Origin: Achatina immaculata
Taxonomy: Eukaryota > Mollusca > Gastropoda > Stylommatophora > Achatinidae
Assembly: GCA_009760885.1 (NCBI GenBank)
Contig: CM019693.1
Span: 51,778,096 to 51,842,095 of the forward strand
DNA length: 64,000 nucleotides
Reading direction: 5' to 3'
How positions within the stretch are numbered: position 1 is the stretch's first letter; the number at the start of each line of letters is the position of its first letter. The translations under genes were made by a program, and so were the position numbers. Under the pieces are notes generated by a model. The model saw nothing but the letters and a program-made list of their open reading frames with translations. It was not told where the DNA came from and did not search any database. Shown one piece after another: positions 1-11,900 of this stretch.

Positions 1-2270
1 ACTAGTTTCTATGAAATAGTCTGGAGAGAAAGCAATTGTACTAGTTTGTATGAAATAGTCTGGAGAGAAAGCAATTGTACTAGTTTCTATGAAACAGTCT
101 GGATAGAAACAGCTGTATTAGTTTCTATGAAACAGTCTAGAGAGAAGCAACTGTACTAGTTTCAATGAAACAGTCTGGATAGAAGAAAATGTATTAGTTT
201 CTATGAAATAGTCTGGAGAGAAACAACTGTACTACTAGTTTGTATGAAACAGCCTGGAGAGAAACAACTGTACTAGTAGTTTCTATGAAACAGTCTGGAA
301 AGGAACAGCACTACTGGTATCAATGAAACAGTCTGAAGAGAAACAACTGTATTAGTTTCTATGAAACAGTCTTAAGAGAAACAACTGTATTAGTTTCTAT
401 GAAACAGTCTGAAGAGAAACAACTGTATTAGTTTCTATGAAACAGTCTGAAGAGAAACAACACTACTAGTTTCTATGAAATAGTCTAGAGAGAAGCAACT
501 ATACTAGTTTCTATGAAATAGTCTGGAGAGAAAGCAACTGTACTAATTTCTATGAAATAGTATGGAGAGAAAGCAATTGTACTAGTTTCAATGAAACAGT
601 CTGGATAGAAACAGCTGTATTAGTTTCTATGAAACAGTCTAGAAAGAAGCAACTGTACTAGTTTCAATGAAACAGTCTGGATAGAAGAAAATGTATTAGT
701 TTCTATGAAATAGTCTGGAGAGAAACAACTGTACTACTAGTTTGTATGAAACAGCCTGGAGAGAAACAACTGTACTAGTAGTTTCTATGAAACAGTCTGG
801 AAAGGAACAGCACTACTGGTATCAATGAAACAGTCTGAAGAGAAACAACTGTATTAGTTTCTATGAAACAGTCTTAAGAGAAACAACTGTATTAGTTTCT
901 ATGAAACAGTCTGAAGAGAAACAACTGTATTAGTTTCTATGAAACAGTCTGAAGAGAAACAACACTACTAGTTTCTATGAAATAGTCTAGAGAGAAGCAA
1001 CTATACTAGTTTCTATGAAATAGTCTGGAGAGAAAGCAACTGTACTAGTTTCTATGAAATAGTATGGAGAGAAAGCAATTGTACTAGTTTCAATGAAACA
1101 GTCTGGATAGAAACAGCTGTATTAGTTTCTATGAAACAGTCTAGAGAGAAGCAACTGTACTAGTTTCGATGAAACAGTCTGGATAGAAGGAACTGTATTA
1201 GTTTCTATGAAACAGTCTGAAGAAAAGCAACTGTACTAGTTTCAGTGAAACAGTCTGAAGAGAAGCAACTGTACTAGTTCCAATGAAACAGTCTGAATAG
1301 AAGGAACTGTATTAGTTTCTATGAAACAATCTGAAGAGAAACAACACTACTAGTTTGTATGAAACAGTCTGGAGAGAAAGCAATTGTACTAGTTTCTATG
1401 AAACAGTCTGGATAGAAGAAAATGTATTAGTTTCTATGAAATAGTCTGGAGAGAAACAACTGTACTACTAGTTTGTATGAAACAGCCTGGAGAGAAACAA
1501 CTGTACTAGTAGTTTCTATGAAACAGTCTGGAAAGGAACAGCACTACTGGTATCAATGAAACAGTCTGAAGAGAAACAACTGTATTAGTTTCTATGAAAC
1601 AGTCTTAAGAGAAACAACTGTATTAGTTTCTATGAAACAGTCTGAAGAGAAACAACTGTATTAGTTTCTATGAAACAGTCTGAAGAGAAACAACACTACT
1701 AGTTTCTATGAAATAGTCTAGAGAGAAGCAACTATACTAGTTTCTATGAAATAGTCTGGAGAGAAGCAACTGTACTAGTTTCTATGAAATAGTATGGAGA
1801 GAAAGCAATTGTACTAGTTTCAATGAAACAGTCTGGATAGAAACAGCTGTATTAGTTTCTATGAAACAGTCTAGAGAGAAGCAACTGTACTAGTTTCGAT
1901 GAAACAGTCTGGATAGAAGGAACTGTATTAGTTTCTATGAAACAGTCTAGAAAGAAGCAACTGTACTAGTTTCAGTGAAACAGTCTGAAGAGAAGCAACT
2001 GTACTAGTTCCAATGAAACAGTCTGGATAGAAGGAACTGTATTAGTTTCTATGAAACAATCTGAAGAGAAACAACACTACTAGTTTGTATGAAACAGTCT
2101 GGAGAGAAAGCAATTGTACTAGTTTCTATGAAACAGTCTGGAAAGAAACAGTTTATTAGTTTCTATGGGAAAGTCTTGACAGAAACAACTGTACTAGCTT
2201 CTAAGGAAACGTCTGGACAGAAACAATTAGTTTATAGGGAAGATATTGGCAGAAAGAAGTGTACTAAAGG
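1..2270. repeat. 38-bp tandem satellite with higher-order structure
   Basis: Degenerate 38-bp units begin ctagtttctatgaaacagtc and end in an 8-base caactgta block. Variant order recurs: the marker agaagaaaatgtatt is at 181, 683 and 1414, giving higher-order offsets of 502 and 731 bp. The last units, after about 2150, are diverged. The 97-codon open frame at 2089-2382 starts inside the array and is not a gene. Confidence 0.93.
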
Positions 2271-2723
2271 TTCAGAATCAGACTCCGTGACCAGGGCATT
2301 CAGGGCAGCCTCATATATGCTCCGCCGCTTGCGGCAGCATTCATCCAAGAATATGTTTGCTAATAATCCCCACCAACTGTAGGTTCTTTAGGATGCATTT
2401 TCTGCTACACAGTTCAGATTTTTCTACCAGCACCTTTAATTTGTCCTAGCTCTAGCAATTGCTTCACACTTACGTTATTCTTCCATTCCCGCAATCTTTC
2501 CAGTATGGCTATAGCAAATGTCGCACTAGTCCATTCTCAGCCTGTCATTTATTTTAGCCTGTCCAGCAAGTCTATTTGTCACTTCATTGCTGTGTGCTCC
2601 TACATGTCCTGGACCATAAAGCCACTTTAGGTTTTTCGCAGTTGACTGGTTTAACAGATGAACTTATTCTTTTCGAAGCAAATTTTCCTTCAATCTTACT
2701 AGCATATTCTGTGAGTCTGTCAC
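2271..2723. other. Non-repetitive gap, no gene recognised
   Basis: This is about 450 bp of ordinary AT-rich sequence between two satellites. I see no long open frame, RNA-like fold or recognisable transposon fragment. Confidence 0.5.
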
Positions 2724-3975
2724 AGTGACGCCATGAACCACATCATGGGCAGCCACAGTGACGCCATGAACCACATCACGGTCTGTCAAAGTGACGCCAT
2801 GAACCACATCACGGACAGCCACAGTGACGCCATGAACAACATCACGGTCTGTCACAGTGACGCCATGAACCACATCACGGTCTGTCACAGTGACGCCATG
2901 AACCACATCACGATCTGTCACAGTGACGCCATGAACAACATCACGGTCTGCCACAGTGACGCCATGAACCACATCACGGTCTGCCACAGTGACGCCATGA
3001 ACCACATCACGGTCTGTCACAGTGACGCCATGAACCACATCACGGTCTGTCACAGTGACACCATGAACCACATCACGGGCAGCCACAGTGACGCCATGAA
3101 CCACATCACGGTCTGTCAAAGTGACGCCATGAACCACATCACGGTCTGTCACAGTGACGCCATGAACCACATCACGGTCTGTCACAGTGACGCCATGAAC
3201 AACATCACGGTCTGCCACAGTGACGCCATGAACCACATCACGGTCTGTCACAGTGACGCCATGAACCACATCATGGGCAGCCACAGTGACGCCATGAACC
3301 ACATCACGGTCTGTCAAAGTGACGCCATGAACCACATCACGGACAGCCACAGTGACGCCATGAACAACATCACGGTCTGTCACAGTGACGCCATGAACCA
3401 CATCACGGTCTGTCACAGTGACGCCATGAACCACATCACGATCTGTCACAGTGACGCCATGAAAACATCACGGTCTGCCACAGTGACGCCATGAACACAT
3501 CACGGTCTGCCACAGTGACGCCATGAACCACATCACGGTCTGTCACAGTGACGCCATGAACCACATCACGGTCTGTCACAGTGACACCATGAACCACATC
3601 ACGGGCAGCCACAGTGACGCCATGAACCACATCACGGTCTGTCAAAGTGACGCCATGAACCACATCACGGTCTGTCACAGTGACGCCATGAACCACATCA
3701 CGGTCTGTCACAGTGACGCCATGAACAACATCACGGTCTGCCACAGTGACGCCATGAACCACATCACGGTCTGTCACAGTGACGCCATGAACCACATCAT
3801 GGGCAGCCACAGTGACGCCATGAACCACATCACGGTCTGTCAAAGTGACGCCATGAACCACATCACGGACAGCCACAGTGACGCCATGAACAACATCACG
3901 GTCTGTCACAGTGACGCCATGAACCACATCACGGTCTGTCACAGTGACGCCATGAACCACATCACGGGCAGCCAG
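2724..3975. repeat. 33-bp tandem satellite (16-unit higher-order repeat)
   Basis: About 38 units of 33 bp share the core gacgccatgaaccacatcac. A variant containing catcatgggc recurs at 2741, 3269 and 3795. The offsets are 528 bp (16 units) and 526 bp, the latter explained by two single-base deletions near 3461-3496. Because 33 is divisible by three, both strands stay open for up to 261 codons, with repeating peptides MNHITVCHSDA on plus and VTDRDVVHGVT on minus. I read these frames as satellite artefacts. Confidence 0.95.
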
Positions 3976-3997
3976 CATTTTACGCGGCCTCAATTTT

Positions 3998-4690
3998 CAC
4001 CTGATCTGCTGACTTCACTTGATCTGCTGACTTCACTTGATCTGCTGACTTCACCTGATCTGCTGACTTCACTTGATCTGCTGACTTCACTTGATCTCCT
4101 GACTTCACTTGATCTGCTGACTTCACCTGATCTGCTGACTTCACTTGATCTCCTGACTTCACTTGATCTGCTGACTTCACTTGATCTCCTGACTTCACCT
4201 GATCTCCTGACTTCACTTGATCTGCTGACTTCACCTGATCTGCTGACTTCACCTGATCTGCTGACTTCACTTGATCTGCTGACTTCACAGGCTCTCGAAC
4301 CCTGTGCTTTTTCTGCTGACTTCACAGGCTCTCTAACCTTATGCTTGATCTGCTGACTTCACTTGATCTGCTGACTTCACAGGCTCTCGAACCCTATGCT
4401 TGATCTGCTGACTTCACTTGATCTGCTGACTTCACAGGCTCTCTAACCCTATGCTTGATCTGCTGACTTCACTTGATCTGCTGACTTCACAGGCTATCTA
4501 ACCTTATGCTTGATCTGCTGATTTCACAGGCTCTCGAACCCTATGCTTGATCTGCTGACTTCACAGGCTCTCGAACCCTATGCTTGATCTGCTGACTTCA
4601 CAGGCTCTCGAACCCTATGCTTGATCTGCTGACTTCACAGGCTCTCGAACCCTATGCTTGATCTGCTGACTTCATAGGATCTCGAACCCT
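3998..4690. repeat. 18-bp array passing into a 37-bp array (copy 1)
   Basis: From 3998 to about 4290 the unit is 18 bp (ttgatctgctgacttcac, with c/g and t/c variants). It then becomes a compound 37-bp unit in which the 18-mer is followed by aggctctcgaaccctatgct. A near-identical copy follows at 5953-6569. Open frames on both strands come from the 18-bp periodicity. Confidence 0.94.
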
Positions 4691-4787
4691 GTGCCACGAC
4701 TCTTCCATTGCAGTAGACAACAAAACCCCAAACATTTCTGCTTGTCAGAGACACTGAGCCATATGTATATATTACCTTGCCGGAAGA

Positions 4788-5264
4788 CAAAATCTCCCGA
4801 ACTCTACTAGTTTCTAGGGAAAAGCCTGAACAAAAGCTAGTTTCTAGGGAAAAGTCTGAACAGAAACTAGTTTCTAGGGAAAATTATGAACAGAAATAGT
4901 TTCTAGAGAGAGGTCTGAACAGAAACTAGTTTCTAGGAGAAAGTCTGAACATAAACTAGTTTCTAGGGAAACGTCTGGACAGAGACAAGTTTCTATGGAA
5001 AATTCTGAACAGAAATTAGTTCTAGGAAAAATTCTGAACAGAAACTAGTTTCTATGGAAAAGTCTGGACAGAAACTAGTTTCTGGGGAAAAATCTGAACA
5101 GAAACTAGTTTCTATGGAAAAATCTGAACAGAAACAGTTTCTAGGGAAAATTCTGAACAGAAATTAGTTTCTAGGGAAAATTGTAAACAGAAACTAGATT
5201 CAAGGGAAAAATCTGAACAGAAACTAGTTTCTATGGAAAATTTTGAACAGAAACTAGTTCCAGG
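4788..5264. repeat. 30-bp tandem satellite (copy 1)
   Basis: Units of 30 bp begin ctagtttctagggaaaagtc and end gaacagaaa. The first 30 bases match the 38-bp unit at the window start, without its final 8-base block. The array runs straight into the reverse-transcriptase relic. Confidence 0.92.
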
Positions 5265-5265
5265 C

Positions 5266-5952
5266 TGGAAAAATAGGAAGTAGAAAGGATGAAGATCAAC
5301 ATATTAGGAATGAGTGAAGTTAGATGGACAGGTGCAGGGAAGATAAACTCTGATAAATATACAATAATATATTCAGGAAGCGAGAAACATGAACGAGGAG
5401 TAGAAATAATATTTGACGAACAAACTGATATATCTAGACCAACAAGCAGCAATAAGAATAAATGGTGAAACAACAACTTGGTTTGACATAAAACAAGGGG
5501 TCCGTCAGGAGTGCATATTGTCACCCTACTTATTTAACTTGTATACTGAAAATATAATGAGGAATGTTAGAGAAAATGTAGACAAAGAATATTAAGATGC
5601 CATAACAATTGGAGGTTATGAAATACCAGAGATTAGATATGCTGATGACACAGTATTACTGTCCACAACATAAAAAGAAATGGAAAAAATAATTATGTCA
5701 GTCCGTAAGAACAGCGAAGAGCAGAACCTCTATCTTAATGCAAAGAAAACCAAATTGATGACAACTGATAAAACAAACAAAGCAGCTGAAATATGTATCA
5801 ATGAGGAAAAATTGGAAGGAGTGGAGAGTTTTGAATATCTTGGATCACTGCTAACTAATAATGGAGATACAATGAGGGAAATTAAAAGGAGGACATCTAT
5901 CGCTCTTCAAAGTAAAACAACTAAGAATTTTTGGAGAGGAACAGACAGAACC
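5266..5952 (+). pseudogene. Chimeric LINE endonuclease/RT relic, copy 1
   Basis: A short endonuclease-like stretch (about 5290-5420, reading INILGMSEVRWTGAGK) is fused to the A-type RT from about 5430. Motif B is visible as GVRQECILSPYLF near 5500, with E where other copies have G, and motif C as RYADDTVLL near 5635. In-frame stops follow NVDKEY (5593) and LLSTT (about 5671). The palm segment carrying motif A is missing, so the endonuclease joins the RT by a large deletion. The endonuclease does not match the full-length A copy at 19.5-22.8 kb, so the relic may be a recombinant. It ends abruptly at the duplication junction. Confidence 0.8.
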
Positions 5953-6569
5953 ATGATCTGCTGACTTCACTTGATCTGCTGACTTCACTTGATCTGCTGA
6001 CTTCACTTGATCTGCTGACTTCACCTGATCTCGTGACTTCACCTGATCTGCTGACTTCACTTGATCTGCTGACTTCACCTGATCTGCTGACTTCACTTGA
6101 TCTGCTGACTTCACCTGATCTCCTGACTTCACCTGATCTGCTGACTTCACTTGATCTGCTGACTTCACCTGATCTGCTGACTTCACTTGATCTGCTGACT
6201 TCACAGGCTCTCGAACCCTGTGCTTTTTCTGCTGACTTCACAGGCTCTCTAACCTTATGCTTGATCTGCTGACTTCACTTGATCTGCTGACTTCACAGGC
6301 TCTCGAACCCTATGCTTGATCTGCTGACTTCACTTGATCTGCTGACTTCACAGGCTCTCTAACCCTATGCTTGATCTGCTGACTTCACTTGATCTGCTGA
6401 CTTCACAGGCTATCTAACCTTATGCTTGATCTGCTGACTTCACAGGCTCTCGAACCCTATGCTTGATCTGCTGACTTCACAGGCTCTCGAACCCTATGCT
6501 TGATCTGCTGACTTCACAGGCTCTCGAACCCTATGCTTGATCTGCTGACTTCACAGGATCTCGAACCCT
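5953..6569. repeat. 18-bp and 37-bp arrays (copy 2)
   Basis: Second copy of the 3998-4690 arrays, with the same 18-mer then 37-bp compound units. It differs from copy 1 in the order of c/t variants. Part of the 1.88-kb tandem duplication. Confidence 0.92.
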
Positions 6570-6679
6570 GTGCCACGACTCTTCCATTGCAGTAGACAAC
6601 AAAACCCCAAACATTTCTGCTTGTCAGAGACACTGAGCCATATGTATATATTACCTTGCCGGAAGACAAAATCTCCCGA

Positions 6680-7140
6680 ACTCTACTAGTTTCTAGGGAA
6701 AAGCCTGAACAGAAGCTAGTTTCTAGGGAAAAGTCTGAACAGAAACTAGTTTCTAGGGAAAATTATGAACAGAAATAGTTTCTAGAGAGAGGTCTGAACA
6801 GAAACTAGTTTCTACGAGAAAGTCTGAACATAAACTAGTTTCTAGGGAAACATCTGGACAGAGACAAGTTTCTATGGAAAATTCTGAACAGAAATTAGTT
6901 CTAGGAAAAATTCTGAACAGAAACTAGTTTCTATGGAAAAGTCTGGACAGAAACTAGTTTCTAGGGAAAATCTGAACAGAAACTAGTTTCTATGGAAAAA
7001 TCTGAACAGAAACAGTTTCTATGGAAAATTCTGAACAGAAATTAGTTTCTATGGAAAATTGTAAACAGAAACTAGATTCAAGGGAAAAGTCTGAACAGAA
7101 ACTAGTTTCTATGGAAAATTTTGAACAGAAACTAGTTCCA
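6680..7140. repeat. 30-bp tandem satellite (copy 2)
   Basis: Second copy of the 4788-5264 array, near-identical with scattered substitutions. It leads into the second RT relic at about 7143. Confidence 0.92.
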
Positions 7141-7142
7141 GG

Positions 7143-8305
7143 CTGGAAAAATAGGAAGTAGAAAGGATGAAGATCAACATATTAGGAATGAGTGAAGTTA
7201 GATGGACAGGTGCAGGGAAGATAAACTCTGATAAATATACAATAATATATTCAGGAAGCGAGAAACTGAACGAGGAGTAGAAATAATATTTGACGAACAA
7301 ACTGATATATCTAGACCAACAAGCAGCAATAAGAATAAATGGTGAAACAACAACTTGGTTTGACATAAAACAAGGGGTCCGTCAGGAGTGCATATTGTCA
7401 CCCTACTTATTTAACTTGTATACTGAAAATATAATGAGGAATGTTAGAGAAAATGTAGACAAAGAATATTAAGATGCCATAACAATTGGAGGTTATGAAA
7501 TACCAGAGATTAGATATGCTGATGACACAGTATTACTGTCCACAACATAAAAAGAAATGGAAAAAATAATTATGTCAGTCCGTAAGAACAGCGAAGAGCA
7601 GAACCTCTATCTTAATGCAAAGAAAACTAAATTGATGACAACTGATAAAACAAACAAAGCAGCTGAAATATGTATCAATGAGGAAAAATTGGAAGGAGTG
7701 GAGAGTTTTGAATATCTTGGATCACTGCTAACTAATAATGGAGATACAATGAGGGAAATTAAAAGGAGGACATCTATCGCTCTTCAGAAAGTAAAACAAC
7801 TAAAGAATTTTTGGAGAGGAACAGACAGAACCACAAAAATAAGATTTTTAAGGGCATGCATCTTTCCCATCGCAACATATGCCTGTGAGACCTGGACACT
7901 AACAAAACAGCTGAGAAATGCATAAATGACTTTGAATGTAAATGCTATAGAAGAGTTCTCCAAATATCGTGGACACAAAAAAGAACAAATATATCTATAC
8001 TACAAGAGCTTAATATTGAAGAAGGCTGGCTAGTAAAGAAGATTAAAGAGAGAAATCTTAAATATTTTGGACACATTAAACGTCATGATAATTTAGAGAA
8101 GACCGTATTGGAAGGATACATAATGGGAAAAAGAAAAGAGGAAGACCAAAACGAAGATGGCTGCAAGACATCGTTGATAATCTGCAAATGGATGCATCAG
8201 CAGCAGGCCATCTTGCTCTCAACCGAGAGGCCTACAGGAGTGCTGTTTGGGAAGCAAAGTTACGCAAGGGACATGCAAATGAATGAATGAATGAATGAAT
8301 GAATG
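7143..8305 (+). pseudogene. A-type LINE RT relic, copy 2 with 3' end
   Basis: The first part repeats the chimeric relic at 5266-5952, including both stops (TAA at about 7470 and 7548) and a further 1-base deletion near 7266 in the endonuclease piece. Unlike copy 1 it continues through the RT C-terminal region: ESFEYLGSLLTNNGDTM near 7700, then FLRACIFPIATYACETWTL near 7850. A frameshift near 7920 breaks what follows. It ends in the family's (GAAT)n tail at about 8279-8305. This is a 5'-truncated A element with no coding capacity. Confidence 0.85.
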
Positions 8306-9812
8306 AACAAACAGCAAGGACAATAATAGGATATTTGAACATCTCGGACCGAGTCCTGCTAGCCCAACTCAAAAGACGACGAATGAACTATTATACAAGT
8401 GTACGCTCCAACATCTGAAAGTTCTGAAGAAGATATACAGTTATTTTATAATGGCATAGAGACAGCCCTGAACACACAAAGTTACATGAAGTTTCTATAG
8501 CCATGGGAGATTTTAATGCCAAAGTTGGTAAAGGAAGAACTTCAGACATCGTTGGTGACTATGAACTGGGGGAGAGGAATGACAGAGGTAGTAAATTAAT
8601 TGAATGGGCAAGAATACACAGCATGGTTGTAGGAAACACCTTGTTTAAATAACATCCTCGAATACTGGCAATGTGGTTCAACCCAGACAAAAGAACTTTT
8701 AACCAGATGGACTACGTGTTAATCAACAAGTGATTCCGGAATGCATTACTGACGACAAAAACCATGCCAGGAGCTGACTGCAATAGTGACCATGATCCAC
8801 TCTGTGGAAAAATTAGAATAAAGCTAAAGAAAGCATGCAGGAAAGTGAGAAACATCAAACTGAATACACAACTCCTAAAATGACTAAGAACTGCGAGAGC
8901 AATGCAAAATTATTATATAAAAAAATAGATACAATGCAATAGCAAAGATAAATAGTATAGATGAACAATGGGAAATGTTAAGAGATTCTATCCACTTAAC
9001 TGTTCAGGAGATAATATCACCGAAAAAAAGCTCCAATGAATAAATGGATGACAAGTAACATCTTGGGTCTAATGGACAACAGGAGGAGGAGTAAAAATAA
9101 CCAAGAAAAATATAGCAAGATAAATAAAGAAATAAGACCCAAATGCAGAGAAGCAAAGGAAGTGTGGTTAAATGAACAGTGCAGACAGATAGAGGACTCT
9201 CATAATAAAGACAGCAATAACATGCAAAAACAAATTAGTGAACTCACAGGCAGGAAAGCAAAATATACCACAGGATGTCTGAAATCCAAAGAAGGTAAAA
9301 TGTTAATGGGAAAAGAAGATATTGTGAACAAAGTATATCGGTGAGCTATATTGAGGAGAGAGACCAAATTAATACCAGATACTGAAAACTGTGATGGACA
9401 ACCAATACTTGAAAATGAAATCATAGATGCCATCAAACACATGAAGAAAGGAAAAAGCGACTGAGCTTGATAATATAACAATAGAAGAAATAGAGGCACT
9501 AGAGGAGACAGGAATAAAAATAATAACCAAGTTACTGAATGACATTTACAACAGTGGTTATATGCCCAGTGACCTGATTAAATCCACGTTTATAGCACTA
9601 CCAAAGAAACTAAGTGCAAAGGAAAATGAGGAATACCGGACTATCATCCTCTCATGTCACATAACGAAGCTACTTCTGAGAATTATTATGAGAAAAACAA
9701 GGAAAAAAATATAAAAATGGAAATAGCAGATGAACAGTTTGGATTTGTTGAAGGAAAGGAAACACATATTTATGCTTCACGAACACTAACAGAAAGAGCT
9801 TTAGAAGTACAG

Positions 9813-9813
<1 letters not shown>

Positions 9814-9859
<46 letters not shown>

Positions 9860-10000
9860 CCTTAAGTGCCCAGGGCACATGGGGCTTCTGCAAGGGTTTT
9901 TCACAAATGCCTGTCCTTCGCCTTTTTTTCTGCTCTTGCCCAGGTGAGCCCTCTACTGCTCAACATCCTTTCTGTTGTTCTTCTCCATGTCTCTTTTGGT
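9814..10000 (-). mobile_element. 5'-truncated B-type LINE 3' end, nested in D
   Basis: About 180 bp matches the 3' end of the B element at 29980-31317 in reverse orientation, including the gtgcccagggcacatggg stretch. The (CT)n run at about 9818-9855 is the reverse complement of the B family (GA)n tail. It is flanked by cagaaaaatctct at 9810-9822 and 10001-10013, a 13-bp target-site duplication. Confidence 0.85.
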
Positions 10001-10031
10001 CAGAAAAATCTCTACTTATGCTTAATTGATT

Positions 10032-10519
10032 GATTCATTCATTCCTTTGCATGTCCCTTGCGGAACTTTGCCTCCCAAAAAGCACTCCTGTAGGCCTCTC
10101 GGTTGTGAGCAAGATGGCCTGCTGCTGCTGCATCCATTTGCAGATCATCAACGATGTCTTGCAGCCATCTTCGTTTCGGTCTTCCTCTTTTTCTTTTTCC
10201 CATTATGTATCCTTCCCAAACGGTCTTCTCTAAATTATCATGACGTTTAATGTGTCCAAAATATTTAAGTTTTCTCTCTTTAATCCTCTTTACTAGCCAG
10301 CCTTCTTCAATATTAAGCTCTTGTAGTATAGATATATTTGTTCTTTTTTGTGTCCACGATATTTGGAGAACTCTTCTATAGCATTTACATTCAAAGGCAT
10401 TTATGTGTTTCTCAGCTGTTTTGTTAATTGTCCAGGTCTCACAGGCATATGTTGCGATGGGAAAGATGCATGCCCTTAAAAATCTTATTTTTGTGGTTCT
10501 GTCTGCTCCTCTCCACAGA
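10032..10519 (-). mobile_element. 5'-truncated A-type LINE 3' end, nested in D
   Basis: About 490 bp is the reverse complement of the A family 3' end. It starts with the (GAAT)n tail (attcattcattc) and reaches the RT C-terminal region. It is flanked by ttaattgatt at 10022-10031 and 10520-10529, a 10-bp target-site duplication. Short open frames here are remnants of the antisense strand. Confidence 0.86.
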
Positions 10520-10985
10520 TTAATTGATTACACCAAGGAATTCGACAAGGTGAAACAATGAAATTATTAAAATGGTTGAAGACATCAATATAGACAGCAA
10601 AGACCTGAGGATTGTAAAACATCTATACTGGCAGCAAGAAGCAGCAATTCGAATTTTTTCTCTTTACAGCGAGAATATTCTCAGAACGATCATCACAGAG
10701 CCAAGCATAAAAATTGGAGGATACAATATCAACAACCTTCGGTATGCTGACGACACAGTACTTATAGCTGAGAACCAACAATACCTGTAAAATCTCTTGG
10801 ATAAAGTCCCTAAAGGAATTGAATAGAAAGGCCTTACTTTAAACATAAAAAAGACAGAGACTATGGTTATATCTAAGAAACAGAATCCACCAAAATGCAG
10901 TATAAAATTAGATGGAACTATTCTAAAGCAGATGCAGAAATTCAAATACCTTGGAGCAGTAATAACTTCAGATGGGAAATGTAAT

Positions 10986-11090
10986 AATACCTGTTAGCCT
11001 CTTTTTATGTTATGTAACGTTTTGCTGTCTCCTGCTTTTGCTGCTTTCTCTGCCCCTTTCGCCATATTGTCTATGTATTCTCTTTTACAG
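10986..11090 (-). mobile_element. Short C-type LINE fragment
   Basis: About 100 bp matches the antisense of the C-type region between endonuclease and RT, also present at 46970-47075 (minus; tacctgttagcctctttt). It sits between two D pieces. The next part of the same C region continues at 11901, so the intervening D block may interrupt one C copy. Confidence 0.75.
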
Positions 11091-11900
11091 CAGTTCGAGT
11101 TGAAAATAGAACTGGAAAATATCAACCGATAAAACAAGGGGTGCGACAAGGATGTGTACTATCTCCAGATCTTTTTTTCTCTGTACAGTGAGAATATTCT
11201 AAGAACGATAATCACAGAACCAGGTATAAAAAATTTTAGGATACACTATTAACAATCTTCGGTATGCTGACGACACAGTACTGATAGCTGAGAACCAACA
11301 AGACCTGCAAAATCTCCTGGATAAAGTCGCTAAAGAAAGTGAACAGAAAGGCCTTACTTTGAACATCAAAAAGACAGAGACTATGGTTATATCTAAGAAA
11401 TAGAATCCACCAGCATGCCGTACAAAATTAAATGGAATTATTCTAAAGCAGGTGCAGAAATTCAAATACCTTGGAGCAGTAATAACTCCAGATGGGAAAT
11501 GCAGAACATAAATTAGGAGTAGAATAGGCCAAGCAAAGACTGCATTTCAGAGAATGAGAAACATATTAACCAACACATCCTTACCAATGAATGTTAGAAA
11601 ACGAGTCCTAAAATGCTATATTGAACCTTTCTTTTTATATGGAAGTGAATCATAGACAATAGGCAAGTCTGCACAAAAATCATTGGAAGCAGCAGAAATG
11701 TCGTTTATTAAAAGAATTTTGCGAATTCCCTGGACAGCAAAAATAACTAATGAAGAATGTATGGGAAGAGCTGAAGAGACAAAAAAACCTTGTCAAAAAG
11801 ATAAGAGAGAGACAGTGTGCTTTCATATGACATGCAATGAGAAGAGGGGGCATTGAAAATATTATAACAACAGGAAAAATAGAAGGAAGAAGATCAAGAG
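11091..11900 (+). pseudogene. Second D-type RT fragment
   Basis: Covers D-family RT from motif B (IKQGVRQGCVLSPDLF, near 11140) through motif C (YADDTVLI, near 11265) to the C-terminal region ending GGIENIITTGKIEGRRS. Several frameshifts and stops are present (for example a shift near 11185 and TAG near 11401). It lacks the D 3' end and (ATG)n tail that the 56.5-kb copy has, so it is an internal fragment and was probably placed by rearrangement rather than ordinary target-primed insertion. Confidence 0.78.

Larger units (their letters stand above)
3998..7829. repeat. Tandem segmental duplication, unit about 1.88 kb
   Basis: The block of 18-bp array, 37-bp array, 30-bp array and RT relic occurs twice in direct orientation. 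Matching landmarks are offset by 1877-1879 bp: gtgccacgac at 4691 and 6570, tagaaaggat at 5281 and 7159, caaagaaaac at 5741 and 7618. Copy 1 stops inside the RT at about 5952, where gacagaacca runs straight into the 18-bp array of copy 2. Copy 2 continues into the rest of the RT. Both copies share the same premature stops, so the RT was dead before duplication. Confidence 0.9.
8306..10985 (+). pseudogene. D-type RTE-like LINE, decayed, with two nested insertions
   Basis: An APE-type endonuclease is readable in broken frames: IIQVYAPTS near 8390, MGDFNAKVG near 8505, NTLFK near 8640, and the terminal SDHDPL near 8790. The RT follows from about 9036, including a 102-codon open piece, IALPKK near 9595 and DEQFGFVEGKE near 9730. 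At about 9812 the RT is interrupted by a B 3' end and then an A 3' end, each flanked by a TSD. Removing both restores a reading into motif A (LIDYTKEFDKV, near 10521-10551). Motif B is deleted, because AAIR runs directly into IFSLYSEN near 10650. Motif C is RYADDTVLI near 10745. The copy stops at about 10985 against a C fragment. Confidence 0.82.

Noticed and set aside
2724..3975. CRISPR-like regular repeat array
   Set aside because: Units are contiguous with no unique spacers, and the context is an animal genome. The same applies to the 32-35-bp array at 14962-18425 and the 36-bp repeat at 50155.
2664..3993. Overlapping long frames on both strands in the 33-bp array
   Set aside because: The unit is divisible by three and both strands are open. 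Single-base deletions in the middle are not compensated.
10030..10250. Small plus-strand genes (67-74 codons) at the A 3' end
   Set aside because: They are antisense shadows of the A-type C-terminal coding region and recur at every A copy (for example 22580, 53946 and 56709).
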